Assembly (NCBI RefSeq): GCF_030264295.1
Contig: NZ_CP127173.1
Location: 8,997,501-9,061,500, forward strand
DNA from: Amycolatopsis nalaikhensis
GTDB taxonomy: Bacteria > Actinomycetota > Actinomycetes > Mycobacteriales > Pseudonocardiaceae
Length of the DNA stretch: 64,000 nucleotides
Direction of reading: 5' to 3'
Shown here in pieces: positions 26,525-34,270 of this stretch. The position numbers and the translations under genes were made by a program. Numbering within the stretch: the stretch's first letter is position 1; each line of letters opens with the position of its first letter. The notes under the pieces are model-generated. The model had not been told where the DNA came from. It saw nothing but the letters and a program-made list of their open reading frames with translations, and made no database searches.

Positions 26525-28093
26525 CTACGCGGGCACAGCGCCGGGCTTGCCGTCGGCGACGACGAAGCTCGCGCGGGTGCTCACCGGGGCACCGGGCCGC
26601 GAGACGTAGTCGACGACGCGGTAGTCGGCCGTCCACTCCGCCCGGGTGATCACGTTGCGGACGTAGCCGCGCTTGCGGTTGACGAACTTCAGGTGCGGGT
26701 TTTCCCGCAGCTGCACGGCATCGCCCGCGTTCTGCTCGACGCCGTCGCCGCCGGAGGTGATCGACGTGCCGACGAGCTCGGTTCCCACCGTCGCCGACAT
26801 CGGGTCCGCGAAGTCGGCCTTGATGTCGGCGACGTAGCTCGCGTGCACGTCACCGGTGATCACCACCGGGTTGCTCGCCCCGGCCAGGTGGTCGCGGACG
26901 AAGTCGCGCTCGACCGGGTAGCTGTCCCAGGCATCGTCGCTGAAGCTCTGCTCCGGGCCCGCCGTGAAGTCGCGGGCGGAGAAGAACACCTGCTGCGCCA
27001 GGACGTTCCACCGCGCGGTGCGGCCCGCGAGGTTGCGCAGCAGCCAGTCCTTCTGCGCGGCACCGAGGATCGTGCGGGCCGGGTCGAGCCGCTCCTGCGG
27101 CGTCACCTCCTGGTCGTCGCGGAACTGGCGGGTGTCGAGCAGGTGGAAGTCGACGAGGTCGCCGAAGGTCAGCCGCCGGTGGATGCGGATGTCCGGTCCC
27201 GACGGGCGCTGGGCGCGCCGCAGCGGCATGTGCTCGTAGTAGGCCTGGAACGCGGCCGCGCGGCGTTGCCGGAACACCGCCGGGTCCTGGTCGGGTTCGG
27301 TGTCGGGCTGGGAGATGTCGCCCGCCCAGTTGTTTTCGACCTCGTGGTCGTCGAACACGACGGCCCACGGGAACGCGGCGTGCGCGGCCTGCAGGTCCGG
27401 GTCGGTCTTGTACTGCGCGAGGCGGGTGCGGTAGTCGGCCAGGGTCCAGATCTCGGCGGCGGGCGCGTGGCCGCGGCCGATCGTGCCCTGCGCGCCGCCT
27501 TCGTAGATGTAGTCGCCGAGGAACGCCACCAAGTCGAGGTCTTCATCCGCCATGTGCCGGTAGGCGGTGTAGAAGCCTTCGGGGTAGTTCTGGCAGCTGG
27601 CGAAGGCGAAGGCGAACCGGTCGGTGCGCGACCCGGGCCGCGGCGCGGTCTTCGTCCGGCCCGCCGGGCTCAGCTCGCGGCCGGTCCGGAAGCGGTAGAA
27701 GTATTCGCGGCCGGGCCGCAGGCCGGACACCTCGACGTGCACGGTGTGCGCCTGCTCCGGGCGCGCGAGTTCGGCTCCGGCGGCGACCACCCGGCGGAAG
27801 CCCTCGTCCTCGGCGACCTGCCAGCTGACCGGAACCGGCCGGGTGGGCATGCCGCCGTCCGGAGCCAGCGGGGCGGGCGCGAGCCGCGTCCACAGCACCA
27901 CCCCATCGGGTAGCGGGTCCCCCGAAGCCACACCGAGGGTGAACGGGGCGCGGATCGGCGCGGCCCCGGCACCTTCGGCCGCCGCGGCGGGGACCCCGGA
28001 CAGGGCGGCGGCGCCGAGCGCGGCGGTGCCGGCCAGCAGAACCTGCCGACGCGACGGCGCCGGACCCGCGGCGGCGTCGAATGGACCAGCCAT
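26525..28093 (-). CDS. phoD: PhoD-family alkaline phosphatase/phosphodiesterase (Tat-exported)
   Basis: A 522-residue PhoD enzyme. The N-terminus has a twin-arginine signal (SRRQVLLAGTAALGAAALSG) with an AAA cleavage region. An N-terminal beta domain (PFTLGVASGDPLPDGVVLWTR) precedes the calcium/iron phosphatase core: FAFASCQNY, AFLGDYIYEGG, WAVVFDDHEVENNWAG and PVVITGDVHASYVADI. It would hydrolyse phosphodiesters and monoesters, such as teichoic acid or phospholipid head groups, when phosphate is scarce. ATG 28093 has GAGGTG upstream. No Pho box was looked for beyond inspection. Confidence 0.93.
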   Translation of the reverse strand: MAGPFDAAAGPAPSRRQVLLAGTAALGAAALSGVPAAAAEGAGAAPIRAPFTLGVASGDPLPDGVVLWTRLAPAPLAPDGGMPTRPVPVSWQVAEDEGFRRVVAAGAELARPEQAHTVHVEVSGLRPGREYFYRFRTGRELSPAGRTKTAPRPGSRTDRFAFAFASCQNYPEGFYTAYRHMADEDLDLVAFLGDYIYEGGAQGTIGRGHAPAAEIWTLADYRTRLAQYKTDPDLQAAHAAFPWAVVFDDHEVENNWAGDISQPDTEPDQDPAVFRQRRAAAFQAYYEHMPLRRAQRPSGPDIRIHRRLTFGDLVDFHLLDTRQFRDDQEVTPQERLDPARTILGAAQKDWLLRNLAGRTARWNVLAQQVFFSARDFTAGPEQSFSDDAWDSYPVERDFVRDHLAGASNPVVITGDVHASYVADIKADFADPMSATVGTELVGTSITSGGDGVEQNAGDAVQLRENPHLKFVNRKRGYVRNVITRAEWTADYRVVDYVSRPGAPVSTRASFVVADGKPGAVPA

Positions 28094-28240
28094 GTGTCAC
28101 CTCTTCCGAAGAGCGTTTCCGGTGCGCGGAGGCGCACGGCCCGCACACGCTAAGTTCGGCGGATGACGACGGTCCGACATCGTGATGACCCGATGGTGTA
28201 CACCCGAATTAAGTAGAGAAATCCCGTTCGCGACGGAGAG

Positions 28241-28510
28241 CTACTCGAACGCCTCCGCGTTGGGCGGCGAGCACATGCTCACCGCCAGGGTGAAGCCGCC
28301 GATCGTGCCGCGGCTCGGCCGTCCGGGTACCACCGACGGGTACCGCGCCCCGTGCACGTGCGCCAGGTCCTGCGGTTTCTCCTTCGCGTACGAGGCGTAG
28401 CCGTACGGCTCCAGTGCTCCCTGCCCGCGCTGGAACGCCTGCCGGACCTCGTCCTCCTTCGCGTTGCCCAGCGACGGGTCGGTCACCCCGGCCGTCGTGA
28501 GCGTCTTCAC
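28241..28510 (-). pseudogene. C-terminal fragment of an unrecognised protein
   Basis: An 89-codon reading frame with almost pure G/C third positions, so it has been coding. It lacks a ribosome site, starts from a doubtful GTG, and its coding pattern fades abruptly near 28520, next to the CTAG operator. It contains DEVRQAFQRGQGALEPYGYA and ends with CSPPNAEAFE. I recognise no family. It is most likely the surviving 3' end of a gene cut by a rearrangement. The rest of 28094-28554 holds the phoD leader and the operator but no other gene. Confidence 0.4.
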
Positions 28511-28523
28511 CGGGCAGGATGCG

Positions 28524-28545
28524 GCTAGATTGCTAGCATGCTAGC
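28524..28545. promoter_or_regulatory. CTAG-repeat operator upstream of the RHH gene
   Basis: Three CTAG words (28524, 28533, 28541) spaced 9 and 8 bases apart, including the perfect 14-base palindrome GCTAGCATGCTAGC at 28532-28545. CTAG is rare in such genomes. Tandem half-sites of this size are typical of ribbon-helix-helix regulators, and the RHH gene starts nine bases downstream, so autoregulation is likely. Confidence 0.6.
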
Positions 28546-28554
28546 CTGTCGGAC

Positions 28555-28701
28555 GTGGGTGATGAGGACGTCAAGCAGTTCAACGTGTACCTGCCCGTCG
28601 GCTTGATCCGGCAGGTCAAGCACCGCGCCATCGAAACGGAGCAGTCGCTGTCGGCCCTCGTCGCCGAAGCGCTGCGCGCCTACCTGGAAAAGGAGCACTG
28701 A
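28555..28701 (+). CDS. ribbon-helix-helix (CopG/Arc-type) DNA-binding protein, 48 aa
   Basis: A 48-residue RHH protein with the beta strand KQFNVYLPVGLIRQVKHRAI, then helix ETEQSLSALVAEALRAYLEKE. This is the complete fold of a CopG/MetJ-Arc repressor dimer subunit, too short to carry a toxin-binding tail. The GTG start lies nine bases after the CTAG palindrome, leaving almost no leader, and no clear ribosome site is present. The VOC gene starts two bases after its stop and a methyltransferase follows, so it probably regulates this three-gene unit. No toxin partner is recognisable. Confidence 0.8.
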   Translation: MGDEDVKQFNVYLPVGLIRQVKHRAIETEQSLSALVAEALRAYLEKEH

Positions 28702-28702
28702 C

Positions 28703-29047
28703 ATGACGACCGAGGGCGTCGAAGCGCTGTACCTGGAGACGCACAACTGGGGCAAGGCGGCCAAGTTCTTCCAGGCGCTCGGCTACCGGCTCGAGTTCGA
28801 GACCGGCCACGGCTCGGGCCAGCTGCGCAACGGCGACGGCCCGTTCCTCTTCATCGCCGAGGTGCCCGAGACGCAGGAGCCGCGCACGCAGGTCGTGTTC
28901 AAGGTGCCCGACGCGGACGCGTTCGAGGCCGACGGCATCGTCGAGGTCGTGACCCCGTTCGAGGACACCCACTACGGGACCCGCGAAATGACCGTCCGCG
29001 ACCCCGACGGGCGGACGTGGACCCTGTCGGCGCCGGGGAAGGCGTGA
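28703..29047 (+). CDS. VOC-superfamily protein (glyoxalase/bleomycin-resistance fold)
   Basis: A 114-residue single-module VOC protein: VEALYLETHNWGKAAKFFQALGYRLEFETG, RNGDGPFLFIAEV, and the closing TREMTVRDPDGRTWTL. Such proteins dimerise to form a metal site, or bind and sequester drugs. The E/H ligand set is partial (Glu and His near residues 12-14, Asp near the end), so binding instead of catalysis is possible. It is preceded by the RHH gene (two-base gap; AAAGGAG at the end of that gene) and followed by the methyltransferase (one-base gap), forming an operon. Confidence 0.83.
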   Translation: MTTEGVEALYLETHNWGKAAKFFQALGYRLEFETGHGSGQLRNGDGPFLFIAEVPETQEPRTQVVFKVPDADAFEADGIVEVVTPFEDTHYGTREMTVRDPDGRTWTLSAPGKA

Positions 29048-29048
29048 C

Positions 29049-29894
29049 GTGCGCGCCGCCCCGGACAGTACCGCCGTCCGGACCGCGCTGTGGCGGGCCC
29101 TGCACGTCCGGCTCGACCCGCCGCCGCACGTGTTCGCCGACGAACTGGGCCTCCGGCTGGCCGACCCCGGCGAGCGGTGGCGGGACCGCGACGACATGGA
29201 CCCGGCCACCGCGGGCCGCTACCGGGCGGGCATGGTCGCGCGGGCCCGGTTCGTCGAGGACCTGGTGACCGAGCGGGCCGCCGACGGCGTCGCCCAGTAC
29301 GTGATCCTCGGTGCCGGGCTGGACACCTTCGCCCAGCGCCGGCCGGAAGTCGCGGCCCGGATGCGCGTGTTCGAGGTCGACCAGCCCGGCCCGCAGGCGT
29401 GGAAACGCCGTCGCCTGGCCGAACTCGGCCTCGGCGTCCCGGACTGGCTGCGGCTCGTCCCGGTCGACTTCGAAGCCGGGGCGTCGTGGCCGGACGAGCT
29501 CGCGGCCGCGGGCTTCGCGACGGACCGGCCGGCGGTCGTCGCCTCCACGGGCGTCAGCATGTACCTCTCGAAGGAGGCGAACGCGGCCACGCTGCGCCGG
29601 ATCGCCGGGTTCGCGCCGGGATCCACGTTCGCGATGACGTTCATGCTGCCCGCCGAACTGCTCGACGAGGGCGACCGCGCGCGGCACCGGGCCACGGCGA
29701 GCAAGGCGAAGTCGGCGGGAACGCCGTTCGTGAGTTCCTTCTCCCCCACCGAACTCCTCGCCATGGCCAGGGAAGCCGGTTTCCGCGCGGTGACCCACGT
29801 TTCCGGCGACGAGCTGAACGACCGGTACTTTGCGGGCCGGGCCGACGGGCTCCGCATCACGAAGGGCGAGGAGTTCCTCGTCGCGACGACGTGA
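29049..29894 (+). CDS. class I SAM-dependent methyltransferase (leucine carboxyl methyltransferase-like)
   Basis: A 281-residue methyltransferase of the PPM/LCMT-like family common in actinomycetes. It shows a helical N-terminus with DPATAGRYRAGMVARARFVEDLV, the SAM motif QYVILGAGLDTFAQR, the acidic strand-2 residue in RVFEVDQPGPQAWKRRRL, and ASTGVSMYLSKEANAATLRRIA. It probably methylates a carboxyl or hydroxyl of a small molecule; the substrate is unknown. GTG 29049 follows the VOC stop by one base. Its stop abuts the convergent TetR gene. Confidence 0.87.
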   Translation: MRAAPDSTAVRTALWRALHVRLDPPPHVFADELGLRLADPGERWRDRDDMDPATAGRYRAGMVARARFVEDLVTERAADGVAQYVILGAGLDTFAQRRPEVAARMRVFEVDQPGPQAWKRRRLAELGLGVPDWLRLVPVDFEAGASWPDELAAAGFATDRPAVVASTGVSMYLSKEANAATLRRIAGFAPGSTFAMTFMLPAELLDEGDRARHRATASKAKSAGTPFVSSFSPTELLAMAREAGFRAVTHVSGDELNDRYFAGRADGLRITKGEEFLVATT

Positions 29895-30524
29895 TCACGG
29901 CCGGGGCAACCGGTCGAGGTAGGCCCGCAGCATCACCTTGAGCTGGTCGAGCAGCTCGGGGGCGCCGTCGCCGCGGAACGCCTCCTGCAGCACCGCGTCC
30001 GCGGCGAGGAACGCCGCCCGGCAGGCGAGCGCGGCCGCGTCGTCGTCGCGGACGCGGTGCTGCGCGACGAGGATCCGGTGCACGCCCGCGGCCATCACGC
30101 GCTTGTGGGCGAGGTCGGCTTCCCGCGCCGCGTCGGTGAGCCCGCGGCCGAGCCACAACGCGCGGAACCCGGGTTCGGCGCGGTAGAGCCCGGCGAACGC
30201 GTCGACGAGGAGGCCGACCGGGTCGGCCCACGTCTCCGTCTTCGCGCGTCCGGCGAAGGCGTCCATCAGGTCTTCCAGCCGGGCGAGGTAGACGTCGGCG
30301 AGGGCCTCGGTGATGGCGTCGCGGTCCGGGAGGTACTGGTAGAGCGCCCCCACGGACACCCCGGCTTCGGCGGCGACGCGGGTCGTGGTCAGCGCCTCGA
30401 CGCCGTCCGCGGCGAGCAACCGGTCGGCCGCCGCCAGGACCTGGGCCAGCTTCTGCCGCGACCGGGCCTGGCGCGGCACCCGGCGCAGCCGGACGGCGGA
30501 CTCCAGGGGATCCGGCCGGGTCAT
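29895..30524 (-). CDS. TetR-family regulator
   Basis: A 209-residue TetR protein. HTH: KLAQVLAAADRLLAADGVEALTTTRVAAEAGVSVGALYQYLPDRDAI-like sequence at about residues 25-70, followed by a helical C-terminal ligand domain. Start at ATG 30524. It is divergent from the aldolase-PfkB pair, with only 57 bases between starts, making that operon its likely target. A clear operator was not resolved in the gap. Confidence 0.88.
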   Translation of the reverse strand: MTRPDPLESAVRLRRVPRQARSRQKLAQVLAAADRLLAADGVEALTTTRVAAEAGVSVGALYQYLPDRDAITEALADVYLARLEDLMDAFAGRAKTETWADPVGLLVDAFAGLYRAEPGFRALWLGRGLTDAAREADLAHKRVMAAGVHRILVAQHRVRDDDAAALACRAAFLAADAVLQEAFRGDGAPELLDQLKVMLRAYLDRLPRP

Positions 30525-30581
30525 CGCGTCGCTCCAAACCTGAACGTGACTTTGATTCGGATTTATCCTAGCCTCGACCTT

Positions 30582-31259
30582 ATGGGAGTGGCGGGTTCGG
30601 CGCTCGACGAGGCGCGGCGGGCGGTGGCGCGGGCCTGTCACGGCCTGGCCGGCGAGGGGCTGCTGATCGGCACGGCGGGCAACGTGAGTGTCCGGACGGG
30701 CGACCACGTGGCGGTGACCGCGACGGGAGTAGTGCTGGGCCGGGCCACGGCGGACGACGTCACGGTGGTCGACCTCGACGGCGGAGTCGTCGCCGGGGAG
30801 CTGCTGCCGACGTCAGAGCTGGAGCTGCACCTCGGGATCTACCGGCGCTACGGCGCGGGCGCGGTGGTCCACACGCATTCGCCGCAGGCGACGGCGGTGT
30901 CGCTGGTGCTCGACGAGCTGCCGTGCGTGCACTACCAGCAGCTCGCGCTGGGCGGCGCGATCCGGGTCGCGCCGTTCGCCGTGTTCGGGTCGGCGGAGCT
31001 GGCGGCGGGCACGCTCGCGGCGCTCGAGGGCAAGGCGGCGGCCCTGCTGGCCAACCACGGCGCGGTCGCGCACGGCCCGACGCTGGAGTCCGCTGTGGAC
31101 AATGCGCTGCTGCTGGAATGGGCGTGCGGCTTGTACGTGCGGGCCGCGACGCTGGGTTCGCCGCGCGAGTTGGACGCCGCGCAGCAGGACGCGGTGTTCG
31201 CCGCGGCGGTCCGGCGTGGGTACGGGCGGCCCCGGCGGATCGAGGAGGAGGGCCGGTGA
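30582..31259 (+). CDS. class II aldolase/adducin-family protein (L-fuculose-P aldolase-like)
   Basis: A 225-residue class II aldolase fold. Zinc ligands are visible in VVHTHSPQATA (two His) and LLANHGAVAHG (third His). The catalytic Glu is in PTSELELHLGIYRRY, and the phosphate-binding stretch GTAGNVSVR is near the N-terminus. Relatives cleave L-fuculose-1-P, L-rhamnulose-1-P or similar, or epimerise L-ribulose-5-P. ATG 30582 was chosen; the stop overlaps the GTG start of the PfkB kinase, suggesting a kinase-then-aldolase sugar route. Divergent TetR probably controls it. Confidence 0.85.
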   Translation: MGVAGSALDEARRAVARACHGLAGEGLLIGTAGNVSVRTGDHVAVTATGVVLGRATADDVTVVDLDGGVVAGELLPTSELELHLGIYRRYGAGAVVHTHSPQATAVSLVLDELPCVHYQQLALGGAIRVAPFAVFGSAELAAGTLAALEGKAAALLANHGAVAHGPTLESAVDNALLLEWACGLYVRAATLGSPRELDAAQQDAVFAAAVRRGYGRPRRIEEEGR

Positions 31260-32197
31260 CGCAGACGGTCGTCACGCTGGGAGCGCACGTATTCGACGTG
31301 CAGGTCCGGCCCGTGGAGGCCATCCCCGAAGGCCAGGGCGCGGCTTTGGTGGAGCAGATCCGCTTCGGCCCGGCGGGCACGGCCGCGGGAACGGCGATCA
31401 CGCTGGCCAAGCTGGGAGCGACGGTCCGCACGGCGGGCGCGATCGGCACCGACCCGATCGGCGATCTCCTGCTGGCGATGCTCACGCGTTACGGGGTCGA
31501 CACGTCGTTGCTGCTGCGCCGCGACGGCGTGCAGACGTCGGCTTCGGTGCTGCCGATTCGTGCGGATGGCAGCCGTCCCGCTTTCCACGTGCCGGGCGCG
31601 AACCTGACTTACTCGCCTGCCGATGCGCCGGTCGCGGAGATCGCCCGGGCGACCCACCTGCACCTGGGCGGGCCCGAGCTGATGGGTGGCGCGAAGGCCG
31701 TGGAGATCCTCGCTCCGGCGCGGATCTCGGGGGTGGTGACGTCCGCCGATCTGCTGGCGCCCGGTGATCCCGGGGTGCTCGCCTGGCTCGCGCCCGCACT
31801 GTCCTCTTTGGATTACCTGCTGCCGAACGAGGAGCAGGTGCTGGGGTTGTCGGGCGCGTCTTCGCTCGAGTCGGGTGCGCGCGCGTTGCTCGACCGAGGG
31901 GTCGGTTGTGTGGCAGTCACGCGCGGGGCACGCGGGGCTCTGGTGGTCACGGCCGAGTCGGAGGTCGCGGTTCCGGCGTTCGCGGTGCAGGTGACGGACA
32001 CGACGGGCTGCGGCGACGCGTTTTCGGCGGGCTTCCTGCGGGGGCTGGGCCTCGGCCGGTCGCTGAGGGAGTCGGCGGTGCTGGGCTGCGCGGCGGCGGG
32101 CTTGGTGGCCCAGGGGCTCGGCAGCGACCACGGCGAGTTCGACCTCGCCGCGGCGGACGCCTTCGCCGCGCAAACCGCGACCCTCGAGATGGACTGA
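31256..32197 (+). CDS. PfkB-family carbohydrate kinase
   Basis: A 313-residue ribokinase/PfkB sugar kinase. It has an N-terminal strand TLGAHVFDVQVRPV, the sugar-binding GPAGTAAGTAITLAKLGA, the lid region GVQTSASVLPIRADGSR, and the signature DTTGCGDAFSAGFLRGLGLG with the catalytic Asp and anion hole. GTG 31256 overlaps the aldolase stop (GTGA). It probably phosphorylates the sugar or intermediate cleaved by the aldolase; the identity is unknown. The stop is followed by an 87-base hairpin element at 32208. Confidence 0.9.
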   Translation: MTQTVVTLGAHVFDVQVRPVEAIPEGQGAALVEQIRFGPAGTAAGTAITLAKLGATVRTAGAIGTDPIGDLLLAMLTRYGVDTSLLLRRDGVQTSASVLPIRADGSRPAFHVPGANLTYSPADAPVAEIARATHLHLGGPELMGGAKAVEILAPARISGVVTSADLLAPGDPGVLAWLAPALSSLDYLLPNEEQVLGLSGASSLESGARALLDRGVGCVAVTRGARGALVVTAESEVAVPAFAVQVTDTTGCGDAFSAGFLRGLGLGRSLRESAVLGCAAAGLVAQGLGSDHGEFDLAAADAFAAQTATLEMD

Positions 32198-32207
32198 CCG
32201 GGCCCGA

Positions 32208-32294
32208 AGCGCCCCAAGGCGGCCTTGGGTGCGTCTGACGCACCCAAGGCCGCCTTCGTTGCGTCTCACGCACCGAAGGCCACATTGGGGCGCT
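32208..32294. repeat. 87-bp intergenic hairpin element, family B, copy 1
   Basis: Terminal inverted repeats AGCGCCCCAA / TTGGGGCGCT enclose three alternating copies of an AAGGCGGCCTTGGGTGCGT-like unit in both orientations. It lies just 3' of the PfkB gene. An element of identical length and layout is at 52070-52156. Possibly a terminator or 3'-end element. Confidence 0.8.
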
Positions 32295-32369
32295 CCCCGC
32301 CCCGGCCCGAGTCCACGTGAAGCTTTCTTGCATATTGACCCCTTGACTTGACGTTTTCCCGCACGCAAG

Positions 32370-33386
32370 ATGCCTCTCGTGCGGAACGAAGTCAAAACGA
32401 CCGATCTGGACCGGCGCATCGTCGCCGCCCTGCAGCTGAACGGGCGGGCTCCCTGGGGCACCGTCGCGCGGCACGTCGGGGCCAGTGAATCCACCGTGCT
32501 GCGGCGGGCCGCGCAGCTCACCGAAAGCCGTCAGCTGCGGGTCATCGGCGTGGTCGACGTCCTCCGGTGCGGGCTCGGCGTGCCCGTCCTCGCCCGGTTC
32601 AAGACGCGGCCCGGCACCGCCGCCGCCGTGGCCGACGCCCTCGCCGCCCGGCCCGATGTCCGGTACGCCACCGTGCTCGCCGGGAGTGCCGACTGCTCCG
32701 CCGAGTTCGTCCTGCCCTCCTACGGCGACATCGCCGGCCTGCAGGAGAACGGCTTCCCCGCCGCCGAGGCCATCCGGGACGCCGAGACCTTCGCGGTCAT
32801 GCGGACCTTCACCTCCAACCACGACTGGGACTCCGGTGAACTGACCCCCGACGCCGTCGCCGAGCTGCGCGGCGGTGATGTCCGGCCGTTCGAAGAACAG
32901 CACTGGGAGCGCCCGCCCGAGCAGCTCGACGAGCTGGACCTCGCCATCTGCGCCGCGCTCGGCGAAGACGGGCGGCTGCCGTTCAAGGAGGTGTCGCGGC
33001 TGGTCGGCACCAGCGAATCCACCGTCGCCCGGCGGGTCGACTCGCTCGTGCGGCGCGGCTGCCTGCGCTTCCGGACCCTGGCCGAGCCCGCCATGTTCGG
33101 GTACGCCCTCGAGTTCATGCTCTGGCTCTCCGTGGTCCCCGGCGAGCTGGACCGCGCCGGGCAGCAGCTCGCCGCCCACCCCGGCACCAAGTACCTCTCC
33201 GCCACCACCGGCCGGTTCAACCTCGTCGGCCAGATCGTGCTGCGCCACTACGGCGAGCTGTACCGCCACACCACCGACGTCGTCGGCGCGCTGCCCGGGC
33301 TCCGGGAAGCCGACGTGACCCTGCAGGTTTCGACGCTCAAACGCGCGTGGGCCCCGACGCCCGCCGCCACTCTGGAGGACGCATGA
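32370..33386 (+). CDS. tandem-domain Lrp/AsnC-family regulator
   Basis: A 338-residue protein built from two Lrp/AsnC units. Unit 1: HTH LDRRIVAALQLNGRAPWGTVARHVGASESTVLRRAAQL and a RAM-like domain to about residue 145. Unit 2: HTH LDLAICAALGEDGRLPFKEVSRLVGTSESTVARRVDSLVRRG and a second RAM domain. One chain thus mimics a dimer. It heads a six-gene operon (next start overlaps by ATGA) and likely senses the substrate of that pathway. The start may be ATG 32370 or GTG 32379. Confidence 0.9.
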   Translation: MPLVRNEVKTTDLDRRIVAALQLNGRAPWGTVARHVGASESTVLRRAAQLTESRQLRVIGVVDVLRCGLGVPVLARFKTRPGTAAAVADALAARPDVRYATVLAGSADCSAEFVLPSYGDIAGLQENGFPAAEAIRDAETFAVMRTFTSNHDWDSGELTPDAVAELRGGDVRPFEEQHWERPPEQLDELDLAICAALGEDGRLPFKEVSRLVGTSESTVARRVDSLVRRGCLRFRTLAEPAMFGYALEFMLWLSVVPGELDRAGQQLAAHPGTKYLSATTGRFNLVGQIVLRHYGELYRHTTDVVGALPGLREADVTLQVSTLKRAWAPTPAATLEDA

Positions 33387-34270
33387 CCGGGCAACCCTGG
33401 CAGTGGGACGAACCGACCTGGCGCGGGCACGTCGAGCACGTCCGGGCCGGGCGCCCACTGCGGCCGTCGTCGTGGCCCGGCGGCGCGAAGGTCGCGGTCG
33501 CGCTGTCCTTCGACTCCGACCACGAGACGCCTGCCCTCCGCGACGGCGAAACCCTGCCCGGCAAGATGGCGCAAGGCGAGTACGGCGCCCGCGTCGGCGT
33601 GCCGCGCATCCTGAAGCTGCTCGACAAGCACAACGCGCCCGCTTCCTTCTTCGTGCCCGCCGTCTCGGCGCTGCTGCACGACGGCGAGGTGAAGTCCTAT
33701 GTGGACGCCGGGCACGAGGTCGCGCTGCACGGCTGGATCCACGAACGCAACACCGCCCTCACCGAGACCGAGGAGCGCGACCTCGCCTTCCGCGCCGCCG
33801 ACGTCCTCGAGCGCCTGAGCGGCACCCGGCCGGTCGGCATCCGGACGCCGTCGTGGGACTTCTCCGCGCACACCCTCGCCATCACCCGCGAGCTCGGCCT
33901 CAAGTACGACTCGTCGCTGATGGCCGACGACGACTGCTACGAGCTGCTCGAACACGGCGAACCCACCGGCGTCGTCGAGCTGCCCGTCGAGTGGATCCGC
34001 GACGACGCGCCGTACTTCATGATGGACCGGTTCGCGTCGCTGCGGCCCTACACCCCGCCACGCGGCGTGCTCTCGATCTGGCGCGACGAGTTCGACGCCG
34101 CCCACGCCGAGGGCGGGATCTTCCAGCTCACCATGCACCCGCACATCATCGGGCACCGCTCGCGGCTGGCCGTGCTGGCCGAGCTGCTCGACCACATCGG
34201 CGGCCACGACGACGTCTGGTTCGCCACGCACGCCCAGATCGTCGACCACGTCCTGGAGGAGCGGTCATGA
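33383..34270 (+). CDS. polysaccharide deacetylase-fold hydrolase (PuuE/imidase-like)
   Basis: A 295-residue CE4-fold protein of the cytosolic PuuE type, without a signal peptide. Metal motifs are SFDSDHE near residue 45 and HGWIHERN near residue 115, then RTPSWDFS and a late QLTMHPHIIGH. Relatives with this pattern (allantoinase PuuE, cyclic-imide hydrolases, HpPgdA-like) open ring amides or imides or deacylate small molecules, not chitin. The ATG overlaps the Lrp stop and TGGAGG lies upstream. With the M20 enzyme in the same operon it suggests breakdown of an amide- or imide-type compound. Confidence 0.83.
   Translation: MTGQPWQWDEPTWRGHVEHVRAGRPLRPSSWPGGAKVAVALSFDSDHETPALRDGETLPGKMAQGEYGARVGVPRILKLLDKHNAPASFFVPAVSALLHDGEVKSYVDAGHEVALHGWIHERNTALTETEERDLAFRAADVLERLSGTRPVGIRTPSWDFSAHTLAITRELGLKYDSSLMADDDCYELLEHGEPTGVVELPVEWIRDDAPYFMMDRFASLRPYTPPRGVLSIWRDEFDAAHAEGGIFQLTMHPHIIGHRSRLAVLAELLDHIGGHDDVWFATHAQIVDHVLEERS

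Noticed and set aside
28555..29047. RHH-VOC as an antitoxin-toxin module
   Set aside because: The 48-residue RHH has no toxin-binding tail and the VOC fold is not a known toxin.
31088..31102. TTGTCCACA-like DnaA boxes (also near 20911 and 24065)
   Set aside because: Isolated copies inside coding sequence, with no cluster, AT-rich stretch or dnaA/dnaN genes; not an origin.
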